Below the pieces are notes generated by a model. The model was not told the origin of the DNA and did no database searches. It was given only the letters and a program-made list of their open reading frames with translations. From positions 1,612,001 to 1,676,000 of the forward strand of contig CBDDGQ010000006.1 in assembly GCA_965227945.1 (NCBI GenBank): a DNA stretch of 64,000 nt, in the 5' to 3' direction. Positions 49,796-58,025 of this stretch are shown here, in pieces. Within the stretch, counting starts at the first letter, position 1. Each line of letters opens with the position of its first letter. This DNA comes from Azorhizobium sp965227945. GTDB lineage: Bacteria > Pseudomonadota > Alphaproteobacteria > Rhizobiales > Xanthobacteraceae. The position numbers and the translations under genes were made by a program.

Positions 49796-50416
49796 ATGGA
49801 CCGCCTTCTCGTCCTCGTCCGTCATGGGCAGAGCGAGTGGAACCTCAAGAATCTCTTCACCGGCTGGCGCGACCCGGGCCTGACCGAGAAGGGGGTGGCG
49901 GAAGCCAGCCGCGCCGGCGCCCTGCTGGCCGCGGAAGGAATCGGCTTCGACATTGCCTACACTTCGGCCCTCACCCGCGCCCAGCGCACCAGCGAACTGG
50001 TGCTCGCCGAGATGGGCCTGACGGGGCTGAAGACCATCGCCGACGTGGCGCTGAATGAGCGCGACTATGGCGATCTGTCCGGCCTCAACAAGGACGATGC
50101 GCGGGTCAAGTTCGGCGAGGAGCAGGTGCACACCTGGCGCCGCTCCTATGACATCCCCCCGCCCGGCGGTGAGAGCCTGCGCGACACGGTGGCTCGGACC
50201 CTGCCCTATTATGTGCAGGAGATCCTGCCGGGCGTGTTGCGCGGCGAGCGCACCCTGGTGGCCGCGCACGGCAATTCGTTGCGCGCGCTGGTGATGGTGC
50301 TGGAGAAGCTCACGCCGGCCGGCATCATGAAGCGGGAACTGGCCACCGGCGCGCCCATCGTCTATCGCCTGGGTCCGGACGCCACGGTGATCGAGAAGCA
50401 CGACCTTATCGTGTGA
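49796..50416 (+). CDS. gpmA: 2,3-bisphosphoglycerate-dependent phosphoglycerate mutase
   Basis: A 206-residue glycolytic enzyme converting 3- and 2-phosphoglycerate. The active-site block LVRHGQSEWNLKNLFTGW is at residues 6-23, with phosphohistidine in RHG, then ERDYGDLSGLNKDDAR, and the second histidine is in VAAHGNSLRAL. It is shorter than E. coli GpmA, as usual in Alphaproteobacteria. The ATG at 49796 has AAGGA upstream. It lies 133 bp after dapB, co-directional. Confidence 0.94.
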   Translation: MDRLLVLVRHGQSEWNLKNLFTGWRDPGLTEKGVAEASRAGALLAAEGIGFDIAYTSALTRAQRTSELVLAEMGLTGLKTIADVALNERDYGDLSGLNKDDARVKFGEEQVHTWRRSYDIPPPGGESLRDTVARTLPYYVQEILPGVLRGERTLVAAHGNSLRALVMVLEKLTPAGIMKRELATGAPIVYRLGPDATVIEKHDLIV

Positions 50417-50492
50417 GAATTGCTCCCCGCACCGCCGGTTCACCGGCGGGCCATAGGGATATTCCGCGTCCGGGACGGGGTCCCGCCGGCGG

Positions 50493-51293
50493 TCAGCGGG
50501 CGGGCGGGGATCCGGCGGACGCGATGGCCGGCTGCGCGCCGGTGGGTTTCAGTCCGGCGGCCAGGCTGTAGGCCATGGAGCGAGCGAGGCAGTCATAGGC
50601 AAAGTCGTTGCCGTGCAGCCCGTCGATGAAGCTCATCTGCGGGAAGCTGATCTTGTCGCGCTCGTGCCAGAGCTGCATCATGGCGAAGCGATTGAACACC
50701 GGCACATTCTGCTCGCGCCCCAGATCCGCGATCAGCTTCACCATGGGTTTGCAATCGGGGTCAGCCACCACCCACGGGGCATATTGCGGGTCGATCAGCA
50801 CCACTTCGGCGCCATAGCTGCGGATCTTCTCGATGCCGGCGCGCATGGGCACGTCCGATCCGGTAATGCCGAATGAACGCAGCAGGGCATTGGTCCCCAC
50901 CTGCCACAGCACCACGTCGGGATGGAGCGCACCCACGTCCGCATCCATGCGGCGGAGGTTTTCAGGCGCATCTTCGCCGTTCACGCCGCGATTGATCACG
51001 GTGATGGTGGCGCCGGGAAAGCGCGCTGCCAGCTCCTGCTGCAAACGGGCGGGATAGGTCTTGGCTGGCGACGAGGCGCCGACGCCCGCGGTGGAGGACG
51101 ACCCCAGCGCCACGATGGTCAATTTCCCGGTCTTGGCCAGGGTCGCCGCGGCCTTGGGTAGGCGCAGGGCCGGCTGGCTGGTCACCGTGCTGCAGACCGG
51201 CGCGGTCTGCGCGGCAGCGGGCGAGACGTGGGTCAGCAGAGCAACGATCAGGGCCCCAAACGTGCCCCTGAGGGAAAAACGCAGACGGGTCAT
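50493..51293 (-). CDS. SGNH/GDSL-type hydrolase, exported
   Basis: A 266-residue predicted secreted esterase or acyl hydrolase. The signal peptide ends SPAAAQ. SGNH blocks are visible: block I ALGSSSTAGVGAS with the nucleophilic Ser, block II RGVNGEDA, block III WQVGTNALLR with Asn, and the C-terminal Asp-x-x-His in FIDGLHGNDF. It overlaps the preceding SGNH-like gene by 4 bp and follows OpgC, so it may deacylate or transfer acyl groups on periplasmic glucans; that link is inference. Confidence 0.85.
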   Translation of the reverse strand: MTRLRFSLRGTFGALIVALLTHVSPAAAQTAPVCSTVTSQPALRLPKAAATLAKTGKLTIVALGSSSTAGVGASSPAKTYPARLQQELAARFPGATITVINRGVNGEDAPENLRRMDADVGALHPDVVLWQVGTNALLRSFGITGSDVPMRAGIEKIRSYGAEVVLIDPQYAPWVVADPDCKPMVKLIADLGREQNVPVFNRFAMMQLWHERDKISFPQMSFIDGLHGNDFAYDCLARSMAYSLAAGLKPTGAQPAIASAGSPPAR

Positions 51294-52078
51294 TGGCTCT
51301 CCGGCGCGGCGATGCCGTTGGCGATGAAGCGCGCGAGCAATTGACCCACGCAACGATGAACATCCTCGAAGACGCTGGCGCCAGGCTGCAGCTCCGACAG
51401 ATCGAAGCGGCCGTCTTCCACCCAGTAGCGCATGACATCATAGCGATTGAACATCGCCGCCCCTTCGGACTTCGCTACCCAGCGCAGATATTGCATATAG
51501 GGTGCCGCGTCGAACATGAAATCCGTGCGCGGGCTATATTGCATGGTCATCAGCACCGCATCCGCCCGGCGGGCATGGATTTCGGTGATGCCGCTGGACA
51601 GCTTGGCGCCGAAGACGCCCATGTCCGTCCCACGCAACACGTCGGTGGACCCCAGCTGCCACACCACCACATCGTAAGGCGTGACGGCCAGCACCGCTTT
51701 CAGGGCCTTGAGGCTTTCGCCAATCGCCTGCTGCGGCTCGATATGGCTGGTGACGGTGACGGTTCCGGCCGGATAGCGGGCGGTGAGCGCCTGCAGCAGG
51801 CTGGCGGGGTAGCGTTTGGCCTCCACGCTTTCCGGGATCGCCGGGTTGCGCACGGAGCTGAACACCAGCACCCGCAAGTGCGCCGTGGTGCGCAGCGCGT
51901 CCGCCGCCCGGCGCAGGGGCACCTTGGGCGTGAGATATTGCTCCGGTGCCGGACAGGCCGCCGTCGGGGCGGCAGGTGCGGCCGCGATCGGGGGGGCAAC
52001 GCTCTGGCCGTGCGCTGCCCCGCCGAGCGCGAGCATCGCGAGCAGCCCATACAGAACAGGCGAGATCCTGCGGATCAT
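51290..52078 (-). CDS. SGNH-like exported protein, degenerate paralogue
   Basis: A 262-residue protein with a signal peptide (GLLAMLALGGAAHGQ) and the same fold pattern as its neighbour. Key positions differ: block I is VLVFSSVRNPA (the usual Gly-Asp/Ser-Ser context is lost) and block III is WQLGSTDVLRG (Asn replaced by Ser/Thr). A C-terminal DVH-like EDVHRCVG remains. It is either a catalytically changed or a non-catalytic partner. The start overlaps the OpgC stop codon by 4 bp, placing it firmly in the operon. Confidence 0.75.
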   Translation of the reverse strand: MIRRISPVLYGLLAMLALGGAAHGQSVAPPIAAAPAAPTAACPAPEQYLTPKVPLRRAADALRTTAHLRVLVFSSVRNPAIPESVEAKRYPASLLQALTARYPAGTVTVTSHIEPQQAIGESLKALKAVLAVTPYDVVVWQLGSTDVLRGTDMGVFGAKLSSGITEIHARRADAVLMTMQYSPRTDFMFDAAPYMQYLRWVAKSEGAAMFNRYDVMRYWVEDGRFDLSELQPGASVFEDVHRCVGQLLARFIANGIAAPESQ

Positions 52079-53289
52079 GCCGAGCCTCCAGCCGCGCGGT
52101 CTGGCCCGCGCCGCTTCTCATTCTCCTGATACCACGACATCAGGGCCGCCAACGCAACCATGATTACAATGCCAGCTATGCTGACCAGGATATGCGCCAG
52201 GAGTCGACCCGACACCTCCACCAGCACGAGGTGGGCGCCGAAGGACAGGAAGACGCCGAGGCAGAACACCTCCAGCGAATGCTGGCCGCACAGCAGCAGC
52301 GGTTTGGCAAAGGGCGAGCGCAGCGCGCTCCAGTCCTGCGGCACGAAATGCGTCACCACCAGCGCCAAGGCGAGGAAGTGGGCAAAGCGCAGCAGGGACA
52401 GATCGGTCTTCGAGATGGGGTAGATGATCTCGCCCACCGCATCCGGGACGATGCCGTCGAGCGCAGGCAAGGTCCAGCTCAACACCACCAAGCTGGAGGC
52501 CAGCAGGAACACCGCCGCCACCGCCACGGCGATGCGCGAGCGCACCAGCGGCTGGAGGTGCTGGGAGCCGCCAGCGGCGCACCAGGAGCCGAACACGAAC
52601 AGCAATTGCCAAGCCAGCGGGTTGAACAGCCACACATGGTCGGCGGGCCATCCGGGAAAGTTCAGCCCGAGCGTGACCGCGCCCACATAAACCGCCACCG
52701 ACAGGCCCAAGGTGACGTTGGGACGCCGTGTCAGCCCCCAGATCACCAGCGGCAGCGCCAGCATCAGCACGATATAGAGCGGCAGAATGTCGGTGTTCGC
52801 CGGCTTGAAGCGCAGCAGCAGCGCCTGAATGAGCGTGACATCCGGCTCATCCAGGAAGCGCAGGATGTTCATTTCCTCCGCAAACAGCGGATTCTTGAAG
52901 CGCTGCGCCACATATGCGATCTGCGCGAGATAGACCACGAACAGGAAGACGAACGCCACATAGAGCTGCCAGGCGCGCTTCAGGATCCGCGCCGTGGCGC
53001 TGATGAAGCCGCGCTCCCGCATCACCCGGATGTACACCAGGGCCGCGGTATAGCCGGAGATGAAGACGAAGATCTCCGACGCATCGCTGAAGCCGAAATT
53101 CCGCAGCGTGAAGAAGTTCAGCACGTTGGTCGGCACATGGTCGAGATAGATCAGCCACAGGGCCAGGCCGCGGAAAAAATCCAGCCGCAGGTCGCGCGGA
53201 ACCCCGGGCGCGGGGCGGGCGCGCACCGGCAAGCGCACTACCGTCCCCGTCCGTCCGCCATCACCCCTGGCCCGGCGCGCTTCCGGCAC
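52075..53289 (-). CDS. OpgC-domain membrane protein (glucan succinyl/acyl transferase-like)
   Basis: A 404-residue polytopic inner-membrane protein with about ten helices. The OpgC opening is clear: RDLRLDFFRGLALWLIYLDH near residues 32-51, followed by the loop PTNVLNFFTLRNFGFSDASE and FVFISGY. OpgC proteins add succinyl groups to osmoregulated periplasmic glucans, and the broader family includes acyltransferases. The N-terminal 30 residues are basic and cytoplasmic. It starts with GTG 4 bp after the HdeD-like stop codon and overlaps the following SGNH-like gene, so these genes form one operon. Confidence 0.85.
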   Translation of the reverse strand: MPEARRARGDGGRTGTVVRLPVRARPAPGVPRDLRLDFFRGLALWLIYLDHVPTNVLNFFTLRNFGFSDASEIFVFISGYTAALVYIRVMRERGFISATARILKRAWQLYVAFVFLFVVYLAQIAYVAQRFKNPLFAEEMNILRFLDEPDVTLIQALLLRFKPANTDILPLYIVLMLALPLVIWGLTRRPNVTLGLSVAVYVGAVTLGLNFPGWPADHVWLFNPLAWQLLFVFGSWCAAGGSQHLQPLVRSRIAVAVAAVFLLASSLVVLSWTLPALDGIVPDAVGEIIYPISKTDLSLLRFAHFLALALVVTHFVPQDWSALRSPFAKPLLLCGQHSLEVFCLGVFLSFGAHLVLVEVSGRLLAHILVSIAGIVIMVALAALMSWYQENEKRRGPDRAAGGSA

Positions 53290-53292
53290 CGG

Positions 53293-53868
53293 TCACGCGC
53301 CTTTGCCGCGCAGGGCGAGGCCGAAGAACACCGTGGCCACGCCGTTCACCACCAGATCGATGCCCAGCAGCAGCCCGAGGATGACCAGCCCGTTCACCGG
53401 CCAGCCGGCGACAATGATCACGCCCAGCAGCAAGGTGGTGGCGCCGGAGAACACGATCCAGCCCCACCCCTCATGGCCGCGCGACCCCAGGCCGGCGGCG
53501 ATGCGCACGATGCCGTTGAGGATGAAGGAAATGCCCAGTACCAGGACGATGATGCCGGCGGCCAGGAGCGGCTGGGCGATGATCAGGGCCCCCGAGACCA
53601 CATAGAGCAGGCCGCAGATGAGCCAGAAGGCAAAATGGCTCCAGTCCTTCACCCGGAAGGCGTGCACCACCTGGACCACGCCGCCCACCAGAATCAAGGC
53701 ACCCACATAGAGCGCGGTGGCATAGCTGCTGGCCACCAGATGGGCCAAGGCCACGAAGCCGAGGATCACAAAGGCGATGCCCAGCGCCACGAACCACCCC
53801 CAGCTGGCGCGGAGCGCAGACAGTTGGGCCGTCAGGCTGGCGGAAGGCGTGGGGATCGTGGTGGACAT
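53293..53868 (-). CDS. HdeD-family membrane protein
   Basis: A 191-residue protein with six hydrophobic helices in three pairs and the family pattern LGIAFVILGFVAL, ALILVGGVVQVVHAF and VVNGVATVFFGLAL. HdeD in E. coli is an acid-stress membrane protein of unclear mechanism. ATG 53868 is chosen because AGAGG lies 8 nt upstream. It is the first gene of the OpgC operon, which hints at an envelope-stress theme. Confidence 0.88.
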   Translation of the reverse strand: MSTTIPTPSASLTAQLSALRASWGWFVALGIAFVILGFVALAHLVASSYATALYVGALILVGGVVQVVHAFRVKDWSHFAFWLICGLLYVVSGALIIAQPLLAAGIIVLVLGISFILNGIVRIAAGLGSRGHEGWGWIVFSGATTLLLGVIIVAGWPVNGLVILGLLLGIDLVVNGVATVFFGLALRGKGA

Positions 53869-54008
53869 GGGACGGACCTCTGGAGGCGAATGCCGAGGCA
53901 ATTATAGGCGAGGTGGGCGCGCGATGCTAAGAGGCAGATCAACAACGCGGTGCGGCACGCCGCATCGGGCGCCGTTCCGGCGTCAGTCAGCGAGAATTGA
54001 GTTCAAGG

Positions 54009-54914
54009 ATGAGCACCACGCGCGGTTCGTCATCCGATTCTGGCGCCTCTGCGCCGTTGGATCTTGAGGGCAGTGCTGATTCGCCTCCGCGGCCGCCCGC
54101 GGGTGGGGCGGCCGAGGACGCCCAGGCCGCCGCGCCGGGCCCGGCGCGGCCCGCCCCGGCCAAGGGCAGGGCGCGCCTCGTGAGGCAGCCCCGCTACAAG
54201 CCCCCGCAATTCCGTCGCCGCGCCGCGGCCCCGAAAGCGGACGTCGCGGCCGAGCACCCGCCGGTGGAGCGGTCGATCTGGCGGCGCATGGTGCGCCTGC
54301 ATCGACGGCTGGCGGCCGGCATCGTGGTGGCGGCGCTGGCCTATCTGCTGACACCGTCCATCCCTTTCCCCACCCGCTTCCTGGTCGCCTGGGATCTGGG
54401 AACCGGGGTGTGGATGGTTCTGGTGCTGATGCTGGTGGCCGGCGGGACGGCAGAGCGGGTGCGGCGACGGGCGGCGGAAGAGGATGAGGGGGCGGCGGTG
54501 ATCCTCATCGCGGCGCTTCTCGCCAGTCTGTTCTCCCTGGTGGCGGTGATCCAGGAGGCCGGAAGCGCGTCTGGCGGCGGCGCCGCGGCCTTGCCGCATC
54601 TGCTGCTGGCGGTGGGCACCCTGACCTTGTCCTGGGCCTTCATGCACGGCATCTATGCCATGCATTACGCTAGGGAATATTACAGCGTCAACGCCGACAC
54701 CCATCCCATGCTGGGCTTTCCGGGGGATGCGGATCCCGATTTCTGGGACTTCTTCTATTTTTCCTTCACCATCGGCACGTCGGCGCAGACGGCGGACGTC
54801 AGCGTGAATTCGCAGCGGCTGCGGCGGATTGTGCTGGGCCAGCAGATCGTTGCCTATGTGTTCAACGCCTCGGTGATCGCCACCGGCGTCAATATCGCCG
54901 CAAGCCTGGTCTGA
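54009..54914 (+). CDS. DUF1345 membrane protein
   Basis: A 301-residue protein. The first ~90 residues are a low-complexity Ala/Pro/Arg cytoplasmic tail (PPRPPAGGAAEDAQAA), unusually long for the family. The rest holds five to six helices with the DUF1345 markers FMHGIYAMHYAREYY and DFFYFSFTIGTSAQTADV. These proteins are uncharacterised. ATG 54009 is the preferred start; TTG 53997 is also open. Confidence 0.85.
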   Translation: MSTTRGSSSDSGASAPLDLEGSADSPPRPPAGGAAEDAQAAAPGPARPAPAKGRARLVRQPRYKPPQFRRRAAAPKADVAAEHPPVERSIWRRMVRLHRRLAAGIVVAALAYLLTPSIPFPTRFLVAWDLGTGVWMVLVLMLVAGGTAERVRRRAAEEDEGAAVILIAALLASLFSLVAVIQEAGSASGGGAAALPHLLLAVGTLTLSWAFMHGIYAMHYAREYYSVNADTHPMLGFPGDADPDFWDFFYFSFTIGTSAQTADVSVNSQRLRRIVLGQQIVAYVFNASVIATGVNIAASLV

Positions 54915-54931
54915 TCCAGGCGCCGGCGATC

Positions 54932-55384
54932 TCAGGGGCGATCCAGCTCCAGGCGATAGCGCACATGATCGTCTGCAGCCACGTAGCTGTCATAGAGGTC
55001 GCGGGCGGCGCGGTTGCTGTCGCGGGTATGCCAATAGAGATCCGACCATCCCTGCTGGCGGCAGAGCGCCACCAGGTGGTCCAGCAGCGCCCGCCCGACC
55101 CCGGCGCCGCGGACGGCTGGATCGACAAACAGGTCTTCCAGATAGCATAGGCCCGTGAGGCTCCAGGTGCCCTCATGGCGCACGCACAGCGCCATGCCTG
55201 CGAGGGAGCCATCCACTTCCGCCAGCAGCGCGAACACCGGAGATGCCGGATCCAGCACCCGTTTCCAGGTGTAGGCGGTGACCTCCTCCGGCACGTCGGC
55301 GCGGTAGAAGTCGTTGTAGCCCGCCCATAGCCGCCGCCACGCGGCCTCGTCGTCTGCCTTGGGGGCACGCACCGTGACCGTCAT
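54932..55384 (-). CDS. GNAT-family N-acetyltransferase
   Basis: A 150-residue acetyl-CoA-dependent acyltransferase. The core fold is visible: LAGMALCVRHE (beta strands 2-4), then YLEDLFVDPAVRGAGVGRALL with the pyrophosphate-binding RGAGVGRAL (motif A), and WHTRDSNRAARDLYDSY near the C-terminus. GGAGGT stands before the ATG at 55384. Targets are unknown. It lies downstream of the L,D-transpeptidase but is separated by a terminator. Confidence 0.9.
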   Translation of the reverse strand: MTVTVRAPKADDEAAWRRLWAGYNDFYRADVPEEVTAYTWKRVLDPASPVFALLAEVDGSLAGMALCVRHEGTWSLTGLCYLEDLFVDPAVRGAGVGRALLDHLVALCRQQGWSDLYWHTRDSNRAARDLYDSYVAADDHVRYRLELDRP

Positions 55385-55437
55385 CGCAGCACCTCCGCCG
55401 CCCGCCTAGCATTGTTGCCGGCGGCCACAAACGAAAA

Positions 55438-55461
55438 AGGGCGCGCCAGCAGGCGCGCCCT
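55438..55461 (-). terminator. Rho-independent terminator after the L,D-transpeptidase gene
   Basis: A perfect 10-bp stem AGGGCGCGCC/GGCGCGCCCT with a 4-nt loop, followed on the minus strand by a run of five T (A at 55434-55438 on plus). It starts 21 bp after the transpeptidase stop codon. Confidence 0.9.
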
Positions 55462-55482
55462 GGTGTTTCGAAGCGAGACAGG

Positions 55483-56712
55483 TCAGCGCTGGGCGTTCGC
55501 CTGCGCTCCGCCGGCCTTCGGCAGGATCACCACCTTGGTGCCCACGTTCACCCGGTCGAACAGATCTTCAATGTCCGCGTTCAGCAGGCGGAAGCAGCCC
55601 GAGGACACGAATTTGCCGATGGTCTGCGGCTCATTGGTGCCGTGGATCCGATAGACCGTGCCGCCGAGGTAGAGCGTGCGCGCGCCGAGCGGATTGCCCG
55701 GGCCGCCGGCCATGAAGCGCGGCAGATAAGGCTGGCGCTGGATCATTTCCGTCGGAGGACGCCAATCGGCCCATTCCGCCTTGCGGGTGATCTTTTCCGT
55801 GCCGGCCCAGGTGAAGCCGTCGCGGCCCACGCCGATGCCGTAGCGGATGGCCTTGCCGCCGCCCTGGATCAGATAGAGATAAGTGTTGCCGGTATCCACC
55901 ACGATCGTGCCAGCGGGCTGGTTCGACACATAGTCCACCGTCTGGCGGCGGAAGCGATCCGGCACCGGCTCGCTGGGATCCACGTCCTCGATGCGCGGAC
56001 CGGACGGCGCCTGGGTGGTCCCGGGGACCACGGGGGCGTTCGAGCTATAGACCCCACCGGGCTGCTGCGGCTGGACCACATAACCCGCGGACGGGTTGGC
56101 GGCGGCCTGCTGCTGCTCATAGCTCTGCGGCGGCATGTAGCCGCTGCGCGGATTGTAGCCCGGCGCCGCGCTCTGCGGCGTGGCGGCCGCCACCGGCGCG
56201 CCATTGGGGCCCTGAATATAGATCTGCTGCTGTCCCGGCTGGGGCTGGCCATACGGCGCAGCCTGCGCGGGCGCCGCGGCGTAACCGGGCTGCTGCTGGA
56301 CGTAGCCGCCCTGTGCCGGCGCTGCGGCGTAGCCGGGCTGCGGGGCAATGGACATGGGCTGCGAGCCGGGGGGCGAAGCCTGCGCGCCGGACGGCTGCGC
56401 ATAGGTCGGCTGCTGGGCGTAACCGGGCTGAGCCCCATAGGAGGGCGCCTGGGCGGCACCAACGGGAGGGGCGATCGGAGCCCGTTCCACCTGGTCCCGC
56501 GACGGAGCGCGTCCATAAGGGTCATTATAGCCGGGCACCGGGCCGTTCGGCGTGTGGATCACGTCGGCCGGCGGCGCCTCAGCGGAAATGGTCCCCGTCT
56601 CCTCGTCGTCCGAGGCGGGGAGATAATAGCGGCTCGGCAAGGTCTGCGCATGGGCCGACACGGCCAAGAGCGAAGCCCCGAGGGAGAGGAGGAGGGTAGA
56701 GCGCAGCGTCAT
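55483..56712 (-). CDS. L,D-transpeptidase (YkuD) with long Gln/Pro/Tyr-rich linker
   Basis: A 409-residue periplasmic enzyme. The signal peptide ends VSAHAQ. Residues ~50-250 are low complexity with repeated GYAAAPAQ, QPGYAQQPTYAQP and similar units, probably a flexible tether. The YkuD catalytic domain (~280-395) has YRIHGTNEPQTIG and the cysteine motif SSGCFRLLNADI. It should form 3-3 crosslinks in peptidoglycan or attach proteins to it. The start at 56712 (second Met of the open frame) gives a proper signal peptide. It ends in a strong terminator. Confidence 0.9.
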   Translation of the reverse strand: MTLRSTLLLSLGASLLAVSAHAQTLPSRYYLPASDDEETGTISAEAPPADVIHTPNGPVPGYNDPYGRAPSRDQVERAPIAPPVGAAQAPSYGAQPGYAQQPTYAQPSGAQASPPGSQPMSIAPQPGYAAAPAQGGYVQQQPGYAAAPAQAAPYGQPQPGQQQIYIQGPNGAPVAAATPQSAAPGYNPRSGYMPPQSYEQQQAAANPSAGYVVQPQQPGGVYSSNAPVVPGTTQAPSGPRIEDVDPSEPVPDRFRRQTVDYVSNQPAGTIVVDTGNTYLYLIQGGGKAIRYGIGVGRDGFTWAGTEKITRKAEWADWRPPTEMIQRQPYLPRFMAGGPGNPLGARTLYLGGTVYRIHGTNEPQTIGKFVSSGCFRLLNADIEDLFDRVNVGTKVVILPKAGGAQANAQR

Positions 56713-56958
56713 GGGACCCGTGTTAACCCTGAAACGTGACGAAATTGGAAACGCGAAACCTGAATCTTTGTCCCACTTTGGATCCAATTGACGCAGGCTA
56801 TGACTTCAAGGACTCAAGCCAGACTTTTGTTCCGGTTACTGGTTCTGTAGACCCGCCAGCGGTGACGTGCAATCGCTCCGGCGCGGTCGACAAGGGATCG
56901 TGAAGGCTCCGGGCAAGCCCTGATTTCGCCATGCTCTTGCCTGCGGTCTCGATTGAAT

Positions 56959-56974
56959 ATAAAGATATCTTTAT
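56959..56974. promoter_or_regulatory. Perfect palindrome at the start of the methionine operon
   Basis: ATAAAGATATCTTTAT is a perfect 16-bp palindrome overlapping the first bases of the regulator ATG at 56973. It is AT-rich in a GC-rich setting and lies where an ArsR-type autorepressor would act. Related SAM- or SAH-responsive ArsR regulators of methionine genes are known to bind AT-rich palindromes; the exact match to their consensus is from memory and untested. Confidence 0.7.
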
Positions 56975-58025
56975 GTCTTTTGGTCTGTCGTCCGATTTCA
57001 GTCTGCATCTCCCGTTTGCGGCCCTCCTCGATGGCCTCAAGGCCGCGGGCGAAGACACGCGCCTGCGTCTCCTGGCGGTGCTGGGGGAGGCCGATCTCAC
57101 GGTGTCCGACCTGACCGAGATCATGGGCCAGTCACAGCCGCGGATTTCGCGCCATCTCAAGCTGCTGGCGGAAGCCGGACTGGTGGAGCGGCACCGGGAG
57201 GCCAGCTGGGTCTTCTACCGCCGCGCCACCGAGGGGGCGAGCGGCGTGCTGGCGCTGCGCCTCTTGGCGCTGATGGATCCCGACGATCCGGTCCTGGCCC
57301 GGGATCGCGAGCGTCTCGCCGATGTGCGGGCCGCCCGCGCGGCCGCGGCGCAAAGCTATTTCCGCACCCATGCGGAGCAGTGGAACCGCATCCGCAGCCT
57401 GCATGTGCCGGAAGCAGAGGTGGAAGCCGCGGTGCGGGCCATCCTGGGCAGCGAGCGCATTGATGCGCTTCTGGACCTCGGGACCGGCACCGGCAGCATG
57501 CTGGAACTGTTCGGCGGCGAGATCACCCGCGGCCTCGGCCTCGACCTGTCGCCGGACATGCTGGCGGTGGCGCGGGCCAATCTGGAGCGGGCGGGCCTGC
57601 GCAACTGCTCGGTGCGTCAGGGCGACATCTTTAATCTGGCCATGCCGCGCGACAGCTTCGACGTGGTCATCATCCATCAGGTGCTGCACTTCCTGGACGA
57701 CGGCGCCCGCGCGGTACGCGAGGCGGCCCGTGTGCTGCGCCCCGGTGGGCGGCTCTTGGTGGTGGACTTCGCACCCCATGACCTGGAATTCCTGCGCGAG
57801 GCCCATGCCCACCGCCGGCTCGGCTTCTCCGCCGAGACCGTGGAGGGCTGGATGGTGCAGGCTGGCCTGGAGCCGGTGGAGCATACGTCACTGGAGCACA
57901 AGGCTCTGGACCGTGAGGCTTTGGACCCCGAGCGGAACACCGCCGGCACACTGATCGTATCGCTCTGGCTGGCCCGCGACCCACGGGTGCGGGTGGCCGC
58001 CGAGCCCCATAGGGAGATGGTTTGA
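56973..58025 (+). CDS. ArsR regulator fused to a SAM-dependent methyltransferase domain (SahR/SamR-like)
   Basis: A 350-residue two-domain protein. Residues ~15-95 are an ArsR winged helix (LTEIMGQSQPRISRHLKLLAEAGL). Residues ~140-340 are a class I methyltransferase with motif I LLDLGTGTGSML and later VVIIHQVLHFLDDG and VLRPGGRLLVVDF. Such fusions upstream of metF and metH regulate methionine genes by sensing SAM or SAH. The stop overlaps the metF start (TGATG). The ATG at 56973 is preferred; an earlier ATG at 56931 would put the palindrome inside the gene. Confidence 0.85.
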   Translation: MSFGLSSDFSLHLPFAALLDGLKAAGEDTRLRLLAVLGEADLTVSDLTEIMGQSQPRISRHLKLLAEAGLVERHREASWVFYRRATEGASGVLALRLLALMDPDDPVLARDRERLADVRAARAAAAQSYFRTHAEQWNRIRSLHVPEAEVEAAVRAILGSERIDALLDLGTGTGSMLELFGGEITRGLGLDLSPDMLAVARANLERAGLRNCSVRQGDIFNLAMPRDSFDVVIIHQVLHFLDDGARAVREAARVLRPGGRLLVVDFAPHDLEFLREAHAHRRLGFSAETVEGWMVQAGLEPVEHTSLEHKALDREALDPERNTAGTLIVSLWLARDPRVRVAAEPHREMV

